From Clostridium kluyveri (GTDB lineage: Bacteria; Bacillota; Clostridia; Clostridiales; Clostridiaceae): a stretch of 64,000 nucleotides of DNA. Shown here piece by piece: positions 8,123-17,939 of this stretch. The notes beneath the pieces were generated by a model. That model did no database searches, was not told where the DNA came from, and saw only the letters and a list, made by a program, of their open reading frames with translations. Position numbers and translations under genes: made by a program. The first letter of the stretch is position 1. Each line of letters begins with the position of its first letter. The stretch is taken from the NCBI RefSeq assembly GCF_001902295.1, contig NZ_CP018335.1, forward strand, positions 3,844,001 to 3,908,000, in the 5' to 3' direction.

Positions 8123-10447
8123 CTAACTATAATTTGAAATTGAATTTTCTAGTACTATATCTATGTTATCCGCAAGGATATAATTCAATTTATTTTTAAC
8201 TGTATTTGGTATTTTCAATAGATGTTTTTCATTATCTTTAGGTATTATGACTGTATCTATACCTGCCCTATATGCAGCAAGACTTTTTTCTTTAAGTCCC
8301 CCTATAGGAAGTACCCTTCCTGTCAATGTTATTTCTCCAGTCATAGCTACATTGTGCTTGACTTTCTTTTTGCTCAGAGCAGATATCATTGCCGTTACCA
8401 TAGCTACTCCTGCAGAAGGCCCATCTTTTGGTACTGCTCCTTCTGGTACATGTATGTGTAAATCATATTTTTTATAAAAATCACTCTCTACCCCATATTT
8501 ATCAGCATTTGCTCTTATATAGCTATATCCCGCTTTAGCAGACTCTTTCATTACAGCTCCAAGCTGACCTGTCAATTCCAATTTTCCATTTCCTGACATA
8601 ATTGTTGCTTCTATAGGCAGTGTATCTCCCCCATATCCTGTCCATGCCATTCCCATTACCACACCAATTTTATCCTCTTTGTCAATTTTATCATATGTAT
8701 ATATTTCGGCTCCAAGATAAGACTTTATTTTAGTCAAAGTAATATTAATTTTTTTCTTATCTTTTTCCATCATCTCAGCTACTGCCTTTCTTATAACAGA
8801 GGCAATCCTTCTCTCAAGGCTTCTAACTCCAGATTCTCTGGTATAATTATCTATCAGCTTATATATAGATGAATCCGATATTACAATTTCATTATTCTTT
8901 ATACCATTCTCCTGCAATTGTTTAGGTATTAAATATTCTCTGCATATATGAAATTTTTCCTCGCTGGTATATCCAGATACCTCTATAACTTCCATTCTAT
9001 CAAAAAGTGGCCTAGGTATGTTGCCTATGCTATTTGCTGTGGTTATAAACATAACATTTGACAAGTCAAAATCCAGTTCCATATAATGATCCCTAAAGGA
9101 ATTATTTTGTTCGCTGTCTAATACTTCTAAAAGTGCATCTGCAGGATCTCCTCTAAAATCATTGCTCATTTTATCTATCTCATCCAGTAAAAACAGAGGA
9201 TTTTTAGATTTTGCCTGTTTCATACCATATATTATTCTTCCTGGAATAGCTCCCACATAAGTCTTTCTATGTCCCCTTATCTCGGCTTCATCTCTTACTC
9301 CTCCAAGAGACATTCTAACAAAATTTCTATTTAATGCATGGGCTATGGATTTAGCTATGGAGGTCTTTCCCACTCCCGGAGGCCCCATAAGACAAAGTAT
9401 AGGCCCTTTAAGAGATTTACTCATCTTCTTAACCGATAAATATTCAATTATCCTATCTTTTACATCTTTTAGGCCATAATGCTCTTTTTCAAGTATATCC
9501 CTAGCAGACTTTATATTTAAATTATCTTTAGTCTGAGTATTCCATGGAAGTTCTAATATCCAATCCAAATATGTTCTTATTACCCCTCCCTCTGCTGAAT
9601 ATGCCCCTGTATTTTTTAATCTGTCCAATTCATACAGTGCTTTATCTTTGGCAGCTTTAGGAAGTTTAGCCTTACTTATCTTATTCTTATATCTTTTCAT
9701 TTCTTTTTTATTCTCATCATCTTCCCCTAACTCTTCCTGTATTGCCTTTAACTGTTCTCTCAAATAATAATCTTTTTGAACCTTATCTATTTTATTTTTT
9801 ACTTTAATTCCTATTTTTCTTTCCAATTTCAAAATTTCTATTTCATTTGCCAGTACTGCAAGTACTTTTTGAAGTCTTTCTTCTATTTCATAAGATTCAA
9901 GGAGCTCCTGTTTTTTTTCTTGTTTTAACATTAAGTAAGAACTGATAGTATCTGCCAATCTTCCATGATTATCTATCTCATCTAATGTTATTATAGTTTC
10001 TGCAGGTATATTGCCTGATAACTTTACATATTCATTAAAATTCTTTTTTATAGCACGTACAAGTGCTTCACAGTCTTTATTTTCATTATAGTTTTCTTCA
10101 TCTTCTAGAACTTCAACTTTAACCTTGAAAAAAGGTTCTTCACTAATATATTCCTTAAGCAAGGCTCTGGTTTCACCTTCCACCAATACTCTTACTGTAT
10201 CACCTGGAAGTTTTAATATTTGCTTTATGTTGCAAATAGTACCTGTGTTAAAGATATCCTCCCTACCTGGTTCCTCGGTCTTTGCCTGCCTCTGTGCAGT
10301 CAAAAACACTTTCTGTTCTTCAAGCATGGCTTTTTCTAAAGCAAGTATTGATTTTTCCCTACCTACGTCAAAATGCAAAACCATATATGGAAATATAGTA
10401 ATACCTCTTAATGGGATCAGAGGAAGTTCTCTAAAGTCTCTATCCAT
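8123..10447 (-). CDS. lon: ATP-dependent protease Lon (LonA)
   Basis: Lon is a cytoplasmic hexameric AAA+ protease that degrades misfolded and regulatory proteins. The 774-residue protein has the N-terminal LON substrate domain (about 1-200), a coiled coil, Walker A GPPGVGKT, Walker B LFLLDEIDK, and the C-terminal protease domain with the Ser-Lys dyad: Ser678 in PKDGPSAG and Lys721 in GGLKEK. The start follows AAAGGAGAG. It lies downstream of clpX behind a terminator, so it probably has its own promoter in the 116-bp gap. Confidence 0.97.
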   Translation of the reverse strand: MDRDFRELPLIPLRGITIFPYMVLHFDVGREKSILALEKAMLEEQKVFLTAQRQAKTEEPGREDIFNTGTICNIKQILKLPGDTVRVLVEGETRALLKEYISEEPFFKVKVEVLEDEENYNENKDCEALVRAIKKNFNEYVKLSGNIPAETIITLDEIDNHGRLADTISSYLMLKQEKKQELLESYEIEERLQKVLAVLANEIEILKLERKIGIKVKNKIDKVQKDYYLREQLKAIQEELGEDDENKKEMKRYKNKISKAKLPKAAKDKALYELDRLKNTGAYSAEGGVIRTYLDWILELPWNTQTKDNLNIKSARDILEKEHYGLKDVKDRIIEYLSVKKMSKSLKGPILCLMGPPGVGKTSIAKSIAHALNRNFVRMSLGGVRDEAEIRGHRKTYVGAIPGRIIYGMKQAKSKNPLFLLDEIDKMSNDFRGDPADALLEVLDSEQNNSFRDHYMELDFDLSNVMFITTANSIGNIPRPLFDRMEVIEVSGYTSEEKFHICREYLIPKQLQENGIKNNEIVISDSSIYKLIDNYTRESGVRSLERRIASVIRKAVAEMMEKDKKKINITLTKIKSYLGAEIYTYDKIDKEDKIGVVMGMAWTGYGGDTLPIEATIMSGNGKLELTGQLGAVMKESAKAGYSYIRANADKYGVESDFYKKYDLHIHVPEGAVPKDGPSAGVAMVTAMISALSKKKVKHNVAMTGEITLTGRVLPIGGLKEKSLAAYRAGIDTVIIPKDNEKHLLKIPNTVKNKLNYILADNIDIVLENSISNYS

Positions 10448-10520
10448 ATCTCTCTCTCCTTTAATATTTTCTTAGATAATTTTAACAATACAAGGGGAAT
10501 TTACTTATAAGCAGCAGCTT

Positions 10521-10559
10521 ATTTAAAAAAGAGTACCGACACCAGTACTCTTTTTAAAT
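10521..10559 (-). terminator. Terminator after clpX
   Basis: An almost uninterrupted stem with core GAGTAC / GTACTC extended by A/T pairs on both sides, with loop CGACACCA. It lies just downstream of the clpX stop and separates clpX from lon. Confidence 0.85.
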
Positions 10560-10563
10560 AAGA

Positions 10564-11856
10564 TTATGCAGTTTCAGGGCCCTTTCGTGTTCTTGATTTT
10601 TTTAATTTAATAGGAGTCCTTTTCCCATTTTCAGCCTCTATAAGTTCTGGCATTTTTGTACTCACCGCATCCTTATTAATTATAACTTTAGCTATCTCTT
10701 CTTTTGAAGGGATATCAAACATTACATCCTTCATAGTTTCCTCTATAATAGCCCTGAGGCCCCTAGCACCAGTATTTCTCTTTAAAGCTTCATCTGCTAT
10801 TGCTTCTAAGGCCTCATCTTTAAATTCAAGTTCTACATCGTCCAGTTCAAAAAGTTTTTTATATTGTTTAACAAGTGCATTTTTGGGTTCTTTTAATATA
10901 CTTATTAATGCTGCCCTGTCTAATGCCTCTAAAGTAACTATAATAGGAATTCTTCCTACAAATTCTGGTATAAGTCCAAATTTTAACAGATCTCCCGGCA
11001 TTATTTGCTTTAAAAGTTTTCCTATATCCTTATCCTTTTTAGATTGTATTTCTGCTCCAAATCCTAAAGTACTAACTCTGGTTCTGCGTTCTATTATACT
11101 GTCTATACCATCAAAAGCTCCTCCACAAATAAATAATATATTAGTGGTATTTATTTGAATAAACTCCTGATGAGGATGTTTTCTTCCTCCCTGTGGAGGA
11201 ACTGAAGCCACTGTACCCTCCAATATTTTCAAAAGTGCCTGCTGCACTCCTTCTCCTGATACATCTCTGGTTATAGATGGATTCTCTGATTTTCTTGCTA
11301 TCTTATCTATTTCATCTATATAAACTATTCCATGTTCTGCTCTTTCTATATCATAATCCGCATTTTGTATTAATTTAAGCAGTATATTCTCTACATCTTC
11401 ACCTACATAACCAGCCTCTGTTAGAGTAGTAGCATCTGCGATTGCAAAGGGCACATTTAGAAACCTCGCCAGAGTCTGAGCTAAAAGAGTTTTTCCAGAA
11501 CCTGTGGGTCCCAGTAAAAGTATATTGCTTTTTTGCAGTTCTACATCATCATTTGAATTGTTATTGGAATTTATTCTTTTATAATGATTATATACTGCTA
11601 CTGAAAGTGATTTTTTTGAATCCTCCTGACCTATTACATATTGATCAAGATAGTTCTTTATCTCCACAGGCTTTGGAATAGAAGTCATATCTATCTGAAT
11701 ATCTTCTTCGAACTCATCACTTATTATCTCAGAGCAAAGTTCTATACATTCATCACAAATATATACTCCCGGACCTGCAATTAATCTTCTTACCTGATCC
11801 TGCGTCTTACCGCAGAATGAACATTTAAGCTGTTTCTTATCATCATTTTTGGCCAT
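10564..11856 (-). CDS. clpX: ATP-dependent Clp protease ATP-binding subunit ClpX
   Basis: ClpX unfolds substrates and feeds them into ClpP. The 430-residue protein has the N-terminal four-Cys zinc domain (CSFCGK and CDECIELC), Walker A GPTGSGKT, Walker B YIDEIDK, and the IGF-type ClpP-docking region (LGFGAE). ATG 11856 follows GAGGTG; a GTG two codons upstream lies in that site. It is 19 bp after clpP, so the two are co-transcribed. Confidence 0.97.
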   Translation of the reverse strand: MAKNDDKKQLKCSFCGKTQDQVRRLIAGPGVYICDECIELCSEIISDEFEEDIQIDMTSIPKPVEIKNYLDQYVIGQEDSKKSLSVAVYNHYKRINSNNNSNDDVELQKSNILLLGPTGSGKTLLAQTLARFLNVPFAIADATTLTEAGYVGEDVENILLKLIQNADYDIERAEHGIVYIDEIDKIARKSENPSITRDVSGEGVQQALLKILEGTVASVPPQGGRKHPHQEFIQINTTNILFICGGAFDGIDSIIERRTRVSTLGFGAEIQSKKDKDIGKLLKQIMPGDLLKFGLIPEFVGRIPIIVTLEALDRAALISILKEPKNALVKQYKKLFELDDVELEFKDEALEAIADEALKRNTGARGLRAIIEETMKDVMFDIPSKEEIAKVIINKDAVSTKMPELIEAENGKRTPIKLKKSRTRKGPETA

Positions 11857-11875
11857 TTTCACACCTCACTAAAGG

Positions 11876-12460
11876 TTATTTCTTTTTTGTAAAAACCTCA
11901 TCTATCAATCCATATTCTTTAGCTTCTTCTGCCGTCATAAAATTGTCTCTTTCTGTATCTCTTTCAACTTTTTCGATTGATTGACCTGTTTTTTCACTTA
12001 TTATAACATTTAATTTCTTCTTTATTTTAAGTATTCTATCCGCATGAATTCCAATATCAGTTGCCTGACCCTGGAATCCGCCAAGAGGCTGATGTATCAT
12101 TATTTCAGAGTTTGGAAGGGCAAATCTCTTACCTTTTTCACCAGCTGTGAGTAAAAATGCACCCATGGAAGCTGCCATTCCTATACATATAGTGGATACG
12201 TCTGATTTTATATATTGCATTGTATCATAAATTGCCATACCTGCTGTTATTGAACCTCCTGGACTATTTATGTAAAAGTATATATCTTTATCAGGATTCT
12301 CTGCTTCTAAAAACAACAGCTGTGCTACTATGAGACTTGCAGTAACATCATTTACCTCCTCACTTAACATTACTATTCTATCTTTTAAAAGTCTAGAATA
12401 AATATCATAAGATCTTTCCCCTCTATTAGTCTGTTCTACAACTACTGGTACTAAACTCAT
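11876..12460 (-). CDS. clpP: ATP-dependent Clp protease proteolytic subunit ClpP
   Basis: A 194-residue serine peptidase, the normal ClpP length. The triad is visible: Ser98 in GMAASMGAF, His123 in IMIHQP, and Asp in ERDN near residue 172. It forms the tetradecameric barrel used by ClpX. AAAGGAGGA precedes the start. It lies between tig and clpX in the order typical of clostridia. Confidence 0.97.
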   Translation of the reverse strand: MSLVPVVVEQTNRGERSYDIYSRLLKDRIVMLSEEVNDVTASLIVAQLLFLEAENPDKDIYFYINSPGGSITAGMAIYDTMQYIKSDVSTICIGMAASMGAFLLTAGEKGKRFALPNSEIMIHQPLGGFQGQATDIGIHADRILKIKKKLNVIISEKTGQSIEKVERDTERDNFMTAEEAKEYGLIDEVFTKKK

Positions 12461-12559
12461 AAAACTTTCCTCCTTTTACATAATAATTTTTATAGAACCT
12501 TGCAAAATTTTAGTAATTAAAGCTTTAATACTATGGTGCAATTATCTATATATTTGAAA

Positions 12560-12589
12560 TTAATTGCCAGAAAACCTTCTGACAATTAA
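12560..12589 (-). terminator. Hairpin after tig
   Basis: TTAATTGCCAG (12560-12570) pairs with CTGACAATTAA (12579-12589) with one mismatch. The tail after it on the minus strand is only moderately T-rich, so termination may be partial. Confidence 0.55.
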
Positions 12590-12607
12590 TCTTTATACTT
12601 TATAATA

Positions 12608-13900
12608 TTATGCTATTATTTTGCTGCTGTCTACTAGCATTTTCATCACTTTTTCATTAACTATCTGAATTTTCAAATATTCTTTCTGTCCATCTAAAAT
12701 TATTTTTGCCATTTTTTCTACATCATCGCTGCCATACTGCTTAGCTATTTCAGTAGCCTTTTCCTTAATTTCCTCATCACTTACTTCTACTTTTTCTACC
12801 TTTGCTATTTCTGTAATTACAAGATCTGCCCTTACCTTTTTCTCTGAGGTCTCCCTCATGTACTCTCTAACTTTTTGTTCGTCATTATTAGTATACCTAT
12901 AATATGTTTCAAGATCTAGTCCTTGATATTTTAACCTAGTTTCTAAATCTCTAATCATATTATCAACTTCTTTTTCCACCATTACTTCAGGAATATTTAT
13001 TTCTGTATTTGAACAAACTGCTTCTAAGACTGCTTCTTCAAATTCTCTTTCCTCTCTCAGCTTGTTTGCTTCTTGTTTTTTATTTCTTATATCTTCTTTA
13101 ACCTCATCCAATGTATCAAATTCTGATACCTCTTTTGCAAATTCATCGTCCAATTCAGGCACTTCTTTAACTTTTATTTCCTTGATTGTTACCTTAAATA
13201 CAGCTTCTTTTCCATTTAAATCATCTATTCCATACTCTTCAGGAAATTTTACATTAACCTCCTTTGAGTCACCTGCATTTAATCCTATTAATTGTTCTTC
13301 AAAATTATCTATAAAAGTGCCAGAACCAATTTCCAGCTGATAATCCTGTCCTTCTCCACCTTCAAATTCCTTGCCATCCACAAAGCCTTTGAAATCTATT
13401 ATAGCTATATTCCCATTTTCTATACTTCCATTTTCTTTTGTTTCTATTCTAGCATCCTTTTGCTGCATGTTTTTTAATTCCTGCTCTATGTCTTCTTCTT
13501 TAACGTCATATGTATTCTTCTTCACTTCAACACCTTTATATTCTCCCAATTTAACTTCTGGGAATACAGTCACTTCTGCTGTATATATAAATTCTTTTCC
13601 CTCTCCAATTTGAACTACCTCAATTTTAGGATAATCTACTGGATTTACGTTATTTTCTTTTAAGGCCTCTGGATATGTACTTTCACAACAAAAGCTCATT
13701 GCATCTTCGTAAAATACACCTTCACCATAATATTTTTTTATTATATTCATAGGCGCTTTACCTTTTCTAAAGCCTGGTATATTAAATTTCTTTGCATTTT
13801 TAGCAAAGGCTTTTTTCATAGATTCATTAAATTTGTCTGCTTCTACAGTTATCTCTAATTTTACAACATTCTCTTCTATTTTTTCCATTTTAACATTCAT
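12608..13900 (-). CDS. tig: Trigger factor (ribosome-bound peptidyl-prolyl isomerase chaperone)
   Basis: Trigger factor binds nascent chains at the ribosome exit. The 430-residue protein has the N-terminal ribosome-binding domain with the signature FNIPGFRKGKAP (residues about 38-49), the FKBP-type PPIase domain (FKGFVDGKEFEGG to about residue 245) and the long helical C-terminal arms. AGGAGGAA precedes the start. It heads the tig-clpP-clpX group, and a dispersed repeat copy lies upstream at 14.0-14.2 kb. Confidence 0.97.
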   Translation of the reverse strand: MNVKMEKIEENVVKLEITVEADKFNESMKKAFAKNAKKFNIPGFRKGKAPMNIIKKYYGEGVFYEDAMSFCCESTYPEALKENNVNPVDYPKIEVVQIGEGKEFIYTAEVTVFPEVKLGEYKGVEVKKNTYDVKEEDIEQELKNMQQKDARIETKENGSIENGNIAIIDFKGFVDGKEFEGGEGQDYQLEIGSGTFIDNFEEQLIGLNAGDSKEVNVKFPEEYGIDDLNGKEAVFKVTIKEIKVKEVPELDDEFAKEVSEFDTLDEVKEDIRNKKQEANKLREEREFEEAVLEAVCSNTEINIPEVMVEKEVDNMIRDLETRLKYQGLDLETYYRYTNNDEQKVREYMRETSEKKVRADLVITEIAKVEKVEVSDEEIKEKATEIAKQYGSDDVEKMAKIILDGQKEYLKIQIVNEKVMKMLVDSSKIIA

Positions 13901-14329
13901 TATAAAATTCCTCCTACTAACTAGTTACTCTACACGCTTATATTCAACTATGCCATTATACCATATATTTATAAACATTCCTATATACCTAGTATATTAC
14001 TTATCTTACGGTTTATTTGATATCAAGTGACTCTTAGATTCAGTTGGAATTTGACATAGAAAGACGCTTATCTCCATCTGAACCTTAAAAAAACCTATCC
14101 AGGCGCGTTAACCGTGTTTATCTTCCACTTTGAAGAAGATAGCAATATTAGCTAATTGCCGCCTCCGGATAAATATTTAATTTATACATAATTACAGTCT
14201 AAAATTCTTTTAACAATATGTTCTATGGACACTGCTAGCCACAAATTTAAATTACATATTTCTAGCATAATACTAAAAAACAGTAGTATTATAATTATAT
14301 ATCAAAAAACACAACTTTTATAGTTTTTT
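13901..14329. other. Gene-free stretch upstream of tig
   Basis: No coding frame with a ribosome site was seen. It holds the tig promoter region near 13.9-14.0 kb (no clear consensus hexamers picked) and one copy of the dispersed structured element (14020-14173). The remainder is featureless AT-rich DNA. Confidence 0.6.
14020..14173 (-). repeat. Dispersed structured element, copy 2 (minus orientation)
   Basis: On the plus strand this 154-bp stretch aligns over its length with the reverse complement of 32646-32797. Shared blocks are GATATCAAGT, CTTAGATTCAG, CCTATCCAGGCGCG and CCGGATAAA. It folds into two parts: a hairpin (CTTAGATTCAG pairing imperfectly with the CTGAACCTTAA arm) and a second domain closed by TATCCAGGCG pairing with CGCCTCCGGATA. 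The closing stem bases differ from the 32.7-kb copy but still pair. Confidence 0.65.
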
Positions 14330-15118
14330 TTAATATGTAAAGCAACTTTTAATATAATCTCCGGCAATACTTAATTCCTCATAGTCCTTATAATTATCTC
14401 TATATACTTCAATTATTCCTATCTTATTATACCCTATTTCCTTTAATTTACAAAATATTTTTTTAAAGTTTACATCTCCCTTTCCAGGAAGCAAACAAGA
14501 ATTTTCACGGTTTCTATCATTTATATGTAGATTTTCTATGGAATTTTTCATAACCTCTATGTATTCTTCAGGTGTCCTCCCTGCTCTATATGCCTGCTTT
14601 ATGTCCAATGTAAAATATATTGAGTTTTCATACTTTTCCTTCAGCATATATAAAAAATCAATATTACCCGACATACACCAAAATACATTTTCCTGACAAA
14701 GCTTTATTCCCTGTTCTTCTGATATATATAATAACTTATCATATATATCAAATACAAATTCTTTTGAAACCTCACTTAACCTTTTATTTCTCATTCCATG
14801 AAAAGTGTAGCAATCAGCTCCTACAATCTTGGTGAATTTACATATTTTTTGAAACTGCAAAAAGGAATCATCTCTCCTTCTCTTATATTTATCAAATAAA
14901 TAGGGCTCAAAAGAAGAAGAAAACCCATGTACAGAATTGATCTTAAAATTATTCTCCAGACTTTGTTCTAAAATTATATTTGCAAAATCTTCTTCATATT
15001 CACTAATGCTATTTAAAAATACTTCCCCAGAATTAAATCCCAGATTCTTCATTAAAGCTATACTGTTCTCTGTATTTACATAGGGATAAAAACTGGCGGA
15101 AGACAATCCTACATTCAT
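14330..15118 (-). CDS. Sugar phosphate isomerase/epimerase-like TIM-barrel protein (AP endonuclease 2 superfamily)
   Basis: The 262-residue protein fits the xylose-isomerase-like TIM barrel: an N-terminal strand MNVGLSSASFYP, HG in INSVHGFSSSF, CYTFHGM, LCQENVFW, a metal-binding-type YFTLDIKQA and NLHINDRNR, and a terminal IIEVYRDN. The His, Glu and Asp of these strands probably bind a divalent metal. The substrate cannot be read from sequence. GGAGG precedes the start. It follows the anchored hypothetical gene at 15.2-16.0 kb, 70 bp away on the same strand. Confidence 0.8.
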   Translation of the reverse strand: MNVGLSSASFYPYVNTENSIALMKNLGFNSGEVFLNSISEYEEDFANIILEQSLENNFKINSVHGFSSSFEPYLFDKYKRRRDDSFLQFQKICKFTKIVGADCYTFHGMRNKRLSEVSKEFVFDIYDKLLYISEEQGIKLCQENVFWCMSGNIDFLYMLKEKYENSIYFTLDIKQAYRAGRTPEEYIEVMKNSIENLHINDRNRENSCLLPGKGDVNFKKIFCKLKEIGYNKIGIIEVYRDNYKDYEELSIAGDYIKSCFTY

Positions 15119-15188
15119 AATTCCTCCAAAAATATTATCTGCTTTAAAATACTCATCTATTGAAGTTTAAGTCAAAATAAAGTACCTT

Positions 15189-15977
15189 CTACTGACTTAC
15201 AGCACCAGATGCCGTCATATAAAAAGTAGTTCCATCTGCAGTCACCGTAAGTCCTTTTTCTGTGAGTTCCCCTAATTGTACATTTTCCCCCTGTATGCTT
15301 TGCACCATGACATGACTTTTATCCTGAATATTTTCTATCCAAACATATTTGGCGGTTTTCCCAATCCAGGGTAACTGGCTTATGTATGCAATATTGCCAT
15401 CATCCAAAAACTTTGGAGAAGAACACCATACGTAGGATGGATTACTTGCCATTTGAGAACTCTTCTGTATAACCTCTCCTGAAGTGGAAACATACTGTTG
15501 ATTTGTTATATCCTGTTTATTACCCTCCATATCAATCAATAGTATACTTTGAGCTGCATTATCAAATAAAATCACATTCTTGTGTGATGGATTAATATCA
15601 TAAGCCACATCGCCAGACGCTGCAGCAACACTTTTAAATACCTTATTACTACTATCCCCCTCATAAGTTAATGTGATATCTCTGCCATCACTTAATTGTA
15701 CTTTATAGGAATTTTCTTTTTTCGTGTCTTTTTCCTTAGTTTCAGTTTTGTTACTGGATTGAGATGTATTTTTATTATTATCCGTAGTCTGTTTATCTAC
15801 AGCTGAATTATTAACCTTTGCATTTTTTGTATTTACCACATCTTTAAATGCTCCTCTTATATAAATTACACATAAAGTTATAACTAGTAAACATGCTACA
15901 ACCAATATTATTACATTTCTTCTGCGTTGTCTCATTTTTTTTCCATAATCTTTACTAAAAATACTTGGTTTACCCAC
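15189..15977 (-). CDS. Membrane-anchored hypothetical protein with beta-propeller-like ectodomain
   Basis: A 262-residue protein with a cytoplasmic basic start (KKMRQRRRN), one membrane helix (about residues 24-44), a low-complexity Asn/Thr/Lys/Ser linker (about 55-90) and an extracytoplasmic domain rich in beta strands (VILFDNAAQSILLIDMEGNK, SSPKFLDDGNIAYISQL), reminiscent of a TolB/WD-type fragment. The start is taken as GTG 15977 because AGGAGGAG precedes it by 8 bp; the frame extends 15 codons further without a site. No function is assigned. Confidence 0.65.
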   Translation of the reverse strand: MGKPSIFSKDYGKKMRQRRRNVIILVVACLLVITLCVIYIRGAFKDVVNTKNAKVNNSAVDKQTTDNNKNTSQSSNKTETKEKDTKKENSYKVQLSDGRDITLTYEGDSSNKVFKSVAAASGDVAYDINPSHKNVILFDNAAQSILLIDMEGNKQDITNQQYVSTSGEVIQKSSQMASNPSYVWCSSPKFLDDGNIAYISQLPWIGKTAKYVWIENIQDKSHVMVQSIQGENVQLGELTEKGLTVTADGTTFYMTASGAVSQ

Positions 15978-16429
15978 TAAAAAACTCCTCCTATACTCCG
16001 TATTAATGGAAACAGAAATCAAAAATATATAATATCAAGCTCACATTCCCAAAGAAATTATTGAAATTCTCCATGTATATAATAACATACTATGTTAAAA
16101 ATTATTACTTATTATACCTCAAAAATGAGATAAATAGTAATAATTTTTTATGAACCTATTAAAATTACCAAACCCAAAATTTTCACAGTACAAATATAAT
16201 ACTTTAAAAGGTAAAGTTAAATTTCTGCACCAAAAATTAAATTCATTTCCAAAATTCAATTAACTATAATATAAAATGTTTTAAATTTTACAAATAATCA
16301 ATTTACTATAAAGAAATGAATTCAATATAAATTTTTTATAAACTTATTTTAAATCATGATACAACGTGAACTATCAACTGTGCATTGTGAACTGTGAATT
16401 GTGCATTGTGAATTGTACATTGTGCATTG
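15978..16429. other. Gene-free stretch between pyrE and the anchored hypothetical
   Basis: About 450 bp of very AT-rich DNA with no coding frame I can support. The end next to pyrE is an array of 7-bp units (16366-16428). The rest should contain the promoter of the 15.2-16.0-kb gene, but I could not choose one set of hexamers with confidence. Confidence 0.5.
16366..16428. repeat. Heptamer tandem array at the pyrE 3' end
   Basis: Nine consecutive 7-bp units in perfect register: GTGAACT, ATCAACT, GTGCATT, GTGAACT, GTGAATT, GTGCATT, GTGAATT, GTACATT, GTGCATT. The array ends one base before the pyrE stop codon (16430-16432), and a degenerate tenth unit overlaps that stop. Confidence 0.9.
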
Positions 16430-17002
16430 TCATTTAAACACCCTACTTCCCGGCTTTACATATTCTAGTCCTTCTCTGCACATAGGACAATCTTTTTTAT
16501 CATAAGTATTTATATCTAATTTTGCTGCACTATAAATAGGATAAGGTATATTAACATCTTTTGATCTCCTATCTATTATACAACATATACCTATAACTTC
16601 CCCGCCCAATCCTTCTATTACTTTGGCAACTTCTAAAGAAGATTTTCCTGTGGTCACCACATCCTCCGATATTATTATTTTCTCCCCTTTATTTATTTCA
16701 AATCCTCTTTTTACAATCATATTTCCATCCTGTCTTTCTGCAAATATACCAGGTTTTCCTGTTTGTCTTGCAAGTTCATAAGAAACTAAAATTCCTCCCA
16801 TGGCGGGACCGACTATTTTATCAAAATCTACATATTTCAATTTATCTGCAACAACTCTTATTACCTTCTCTGCCCTAGAGGGATATTGTAAAAGTTTTGC
16901 ACACTGACAATATTTATCACTATGTTTTCCCGAAGAAAGCAAAAAATGTCCTTCTAAAAGTGCACCTACCTCTTTTAACTCCTTTATAACTAAATTATCC
17001 AT
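16430..17002 (-). CDS. pyrE: Orotate phosphoribosyltransferase
   Basis: PyrE converts orotate and PRPP to OMP. The 190-residue protein shows the PRPP-binding motif IIISEDVVTTGKSS (about residues 107-120), the VGPAMGGILVSYELAR segment and a C-terminal CPMC pair seen in the longer clostridial/archaeal type. It is the last gene of the pyr operon, 10 bp after pyrD, and its stop codon touches a heptamer repeat array. Confidence 0.96.
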   Translation of the reverse strand: MDNLVIKELKEVGALLEGHFLLSSGKHSDKYCQCAKLLQYPSRAEKVIRVVADKLKYVDFDKIVGPAMGGILVSYELARQTGKPGIFAERQDGNMIVKRGFEINKGEKIIISEDVVTTGKSSLEVAKVIEGLGGEVIGICCIIDRRSKDVNIPYPIYSAAKLDINTYDKKDCPMCREGLEYVKPGSRVFK

Positions 17003-17012
17003 AATCCACCTC

Positions 17013-17903
17013 TTATATTATTCCTCTTATTTCATCCAAATTTTTAATTTTCTCTTTTTTCATATATTCTTCTATACCTTCTATTATGTCCAAACAAATA
17101 TCAGGTTTTATAAAATTGGCTGTTCCAACCTGTATTGCACTGGCTCCTGCCATTATAAATTCTAGGGCATCCTGCCAGCTGCATATTCCACCTATTCCCA
17201 CCACAGGAATATCCACAGCTTTTGAAACTTCATACACCATTCTGAGAGCTATAGGCTTTATTGCAGGTCCAGAAAGTCCCGCAGTTATATTGTCAAATAC
17301 AGCTTTCCTATTTTCTATATCCACAGCCATAGCTTTAAATGTATTTACAAGAGAAAGTGCATCTGCCCCTGCCTCACAACATGTATAGGCCATGTCTACA
17401 ATATCTTCTGCATTAGGAGACAGTTTTACCATAAGAGGTTTTCTGCATACTCTCTTTACAGAATCCACAATTTTACCAGCCACTTCAGACTTTATTCCAA
17501 AAGCCATACCTCCACTTTTTACATTAGGACAAGATATATTAAGCTCTATAATATCCACTATAGAGTCATTTAATTTTTCCACTCCCTTTATGTATTCCTC
17601 CTCACTGTTTCCCCCTAAATTAGCTATAATAACTGTATTGAATTTTTTCATGGCTTGAAGTTCCACTTTTATAAAATGTTCCACTCCAGGATTTTGAAGC
17701 CCTACACTATTTAACATGCCTGATCTGGTTTCAAAACTCCTTATGCCAAGGTTACCTTCTTTTCTCTCCAGTGTAAGCCCTTTAGAACATATGCCTCCCA
17801 ATTTTGACACATCATAAATTTCATTGTACTCTGTTCCAAAGGCAAAAGTTCCAGAAGCGGCAATTACAGGATTCTTAAACTTTACCCCACATATATCTAT
17901 CAA
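17013..17903 (-). CDS. pyrD: Dihydroorotate dehydrogenase, class 1B catalytic subunit
   Basis: This FMN subunit oxidises dihydroorotate to orotate and passes electrons to PyrK and NAD. Motifs: NPVIAASGTFAFG at the N-terminus, NSVGLQNPGVE, NISCPNVKSGGMAFG with the class 1B catalytic Cys, VKLSPNAEDI and VGIGGICSWQDALEFIMAGA. The start is uncertain: the annotated TTG at 17903 follows AAGGGAAG by about 12 bp, and no in-frame ATG is available near the expected N-terminus. The 296-residue length is normal. It is 36 bp after pyrK. Confidence 0.93.
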   Translation of the reverse strand: MIDICGVKFKNPVIAASGTFAFGTEYNEIYDVSKLGGICSKGLTLERKEGNLGIRSFETRSGMLNSVGLQNPGVEHFIKVELQAMKKFNTVIIANLGGNSEEEYIKGVEKLNDSIVDIIELNISCPNVKSGGMAFGIKSEVAGKIVDSVKRVCRKPLMVKLSPNAEDIVDMAYTCCEAGADALSLVNTFKAMAVDIENRKAVFDNITAGLSGPAIKPIALRMVYEVSKAVDIPVVGIGGICSWQDALEFIMAGASAIQVGTANFIKPDICLDIIEGIEEYMKKEKIKNLDEIRGII

Positions 17904-17939
17904 TATAATTAATCTTCCCTTCCTTTTAAATGTGCCTTA

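Noticed and set aside
8222..8477. Short plus-strand frames within lon
   Set aside because: Antisense shadows of a well-supported gene, without ribosome sites.
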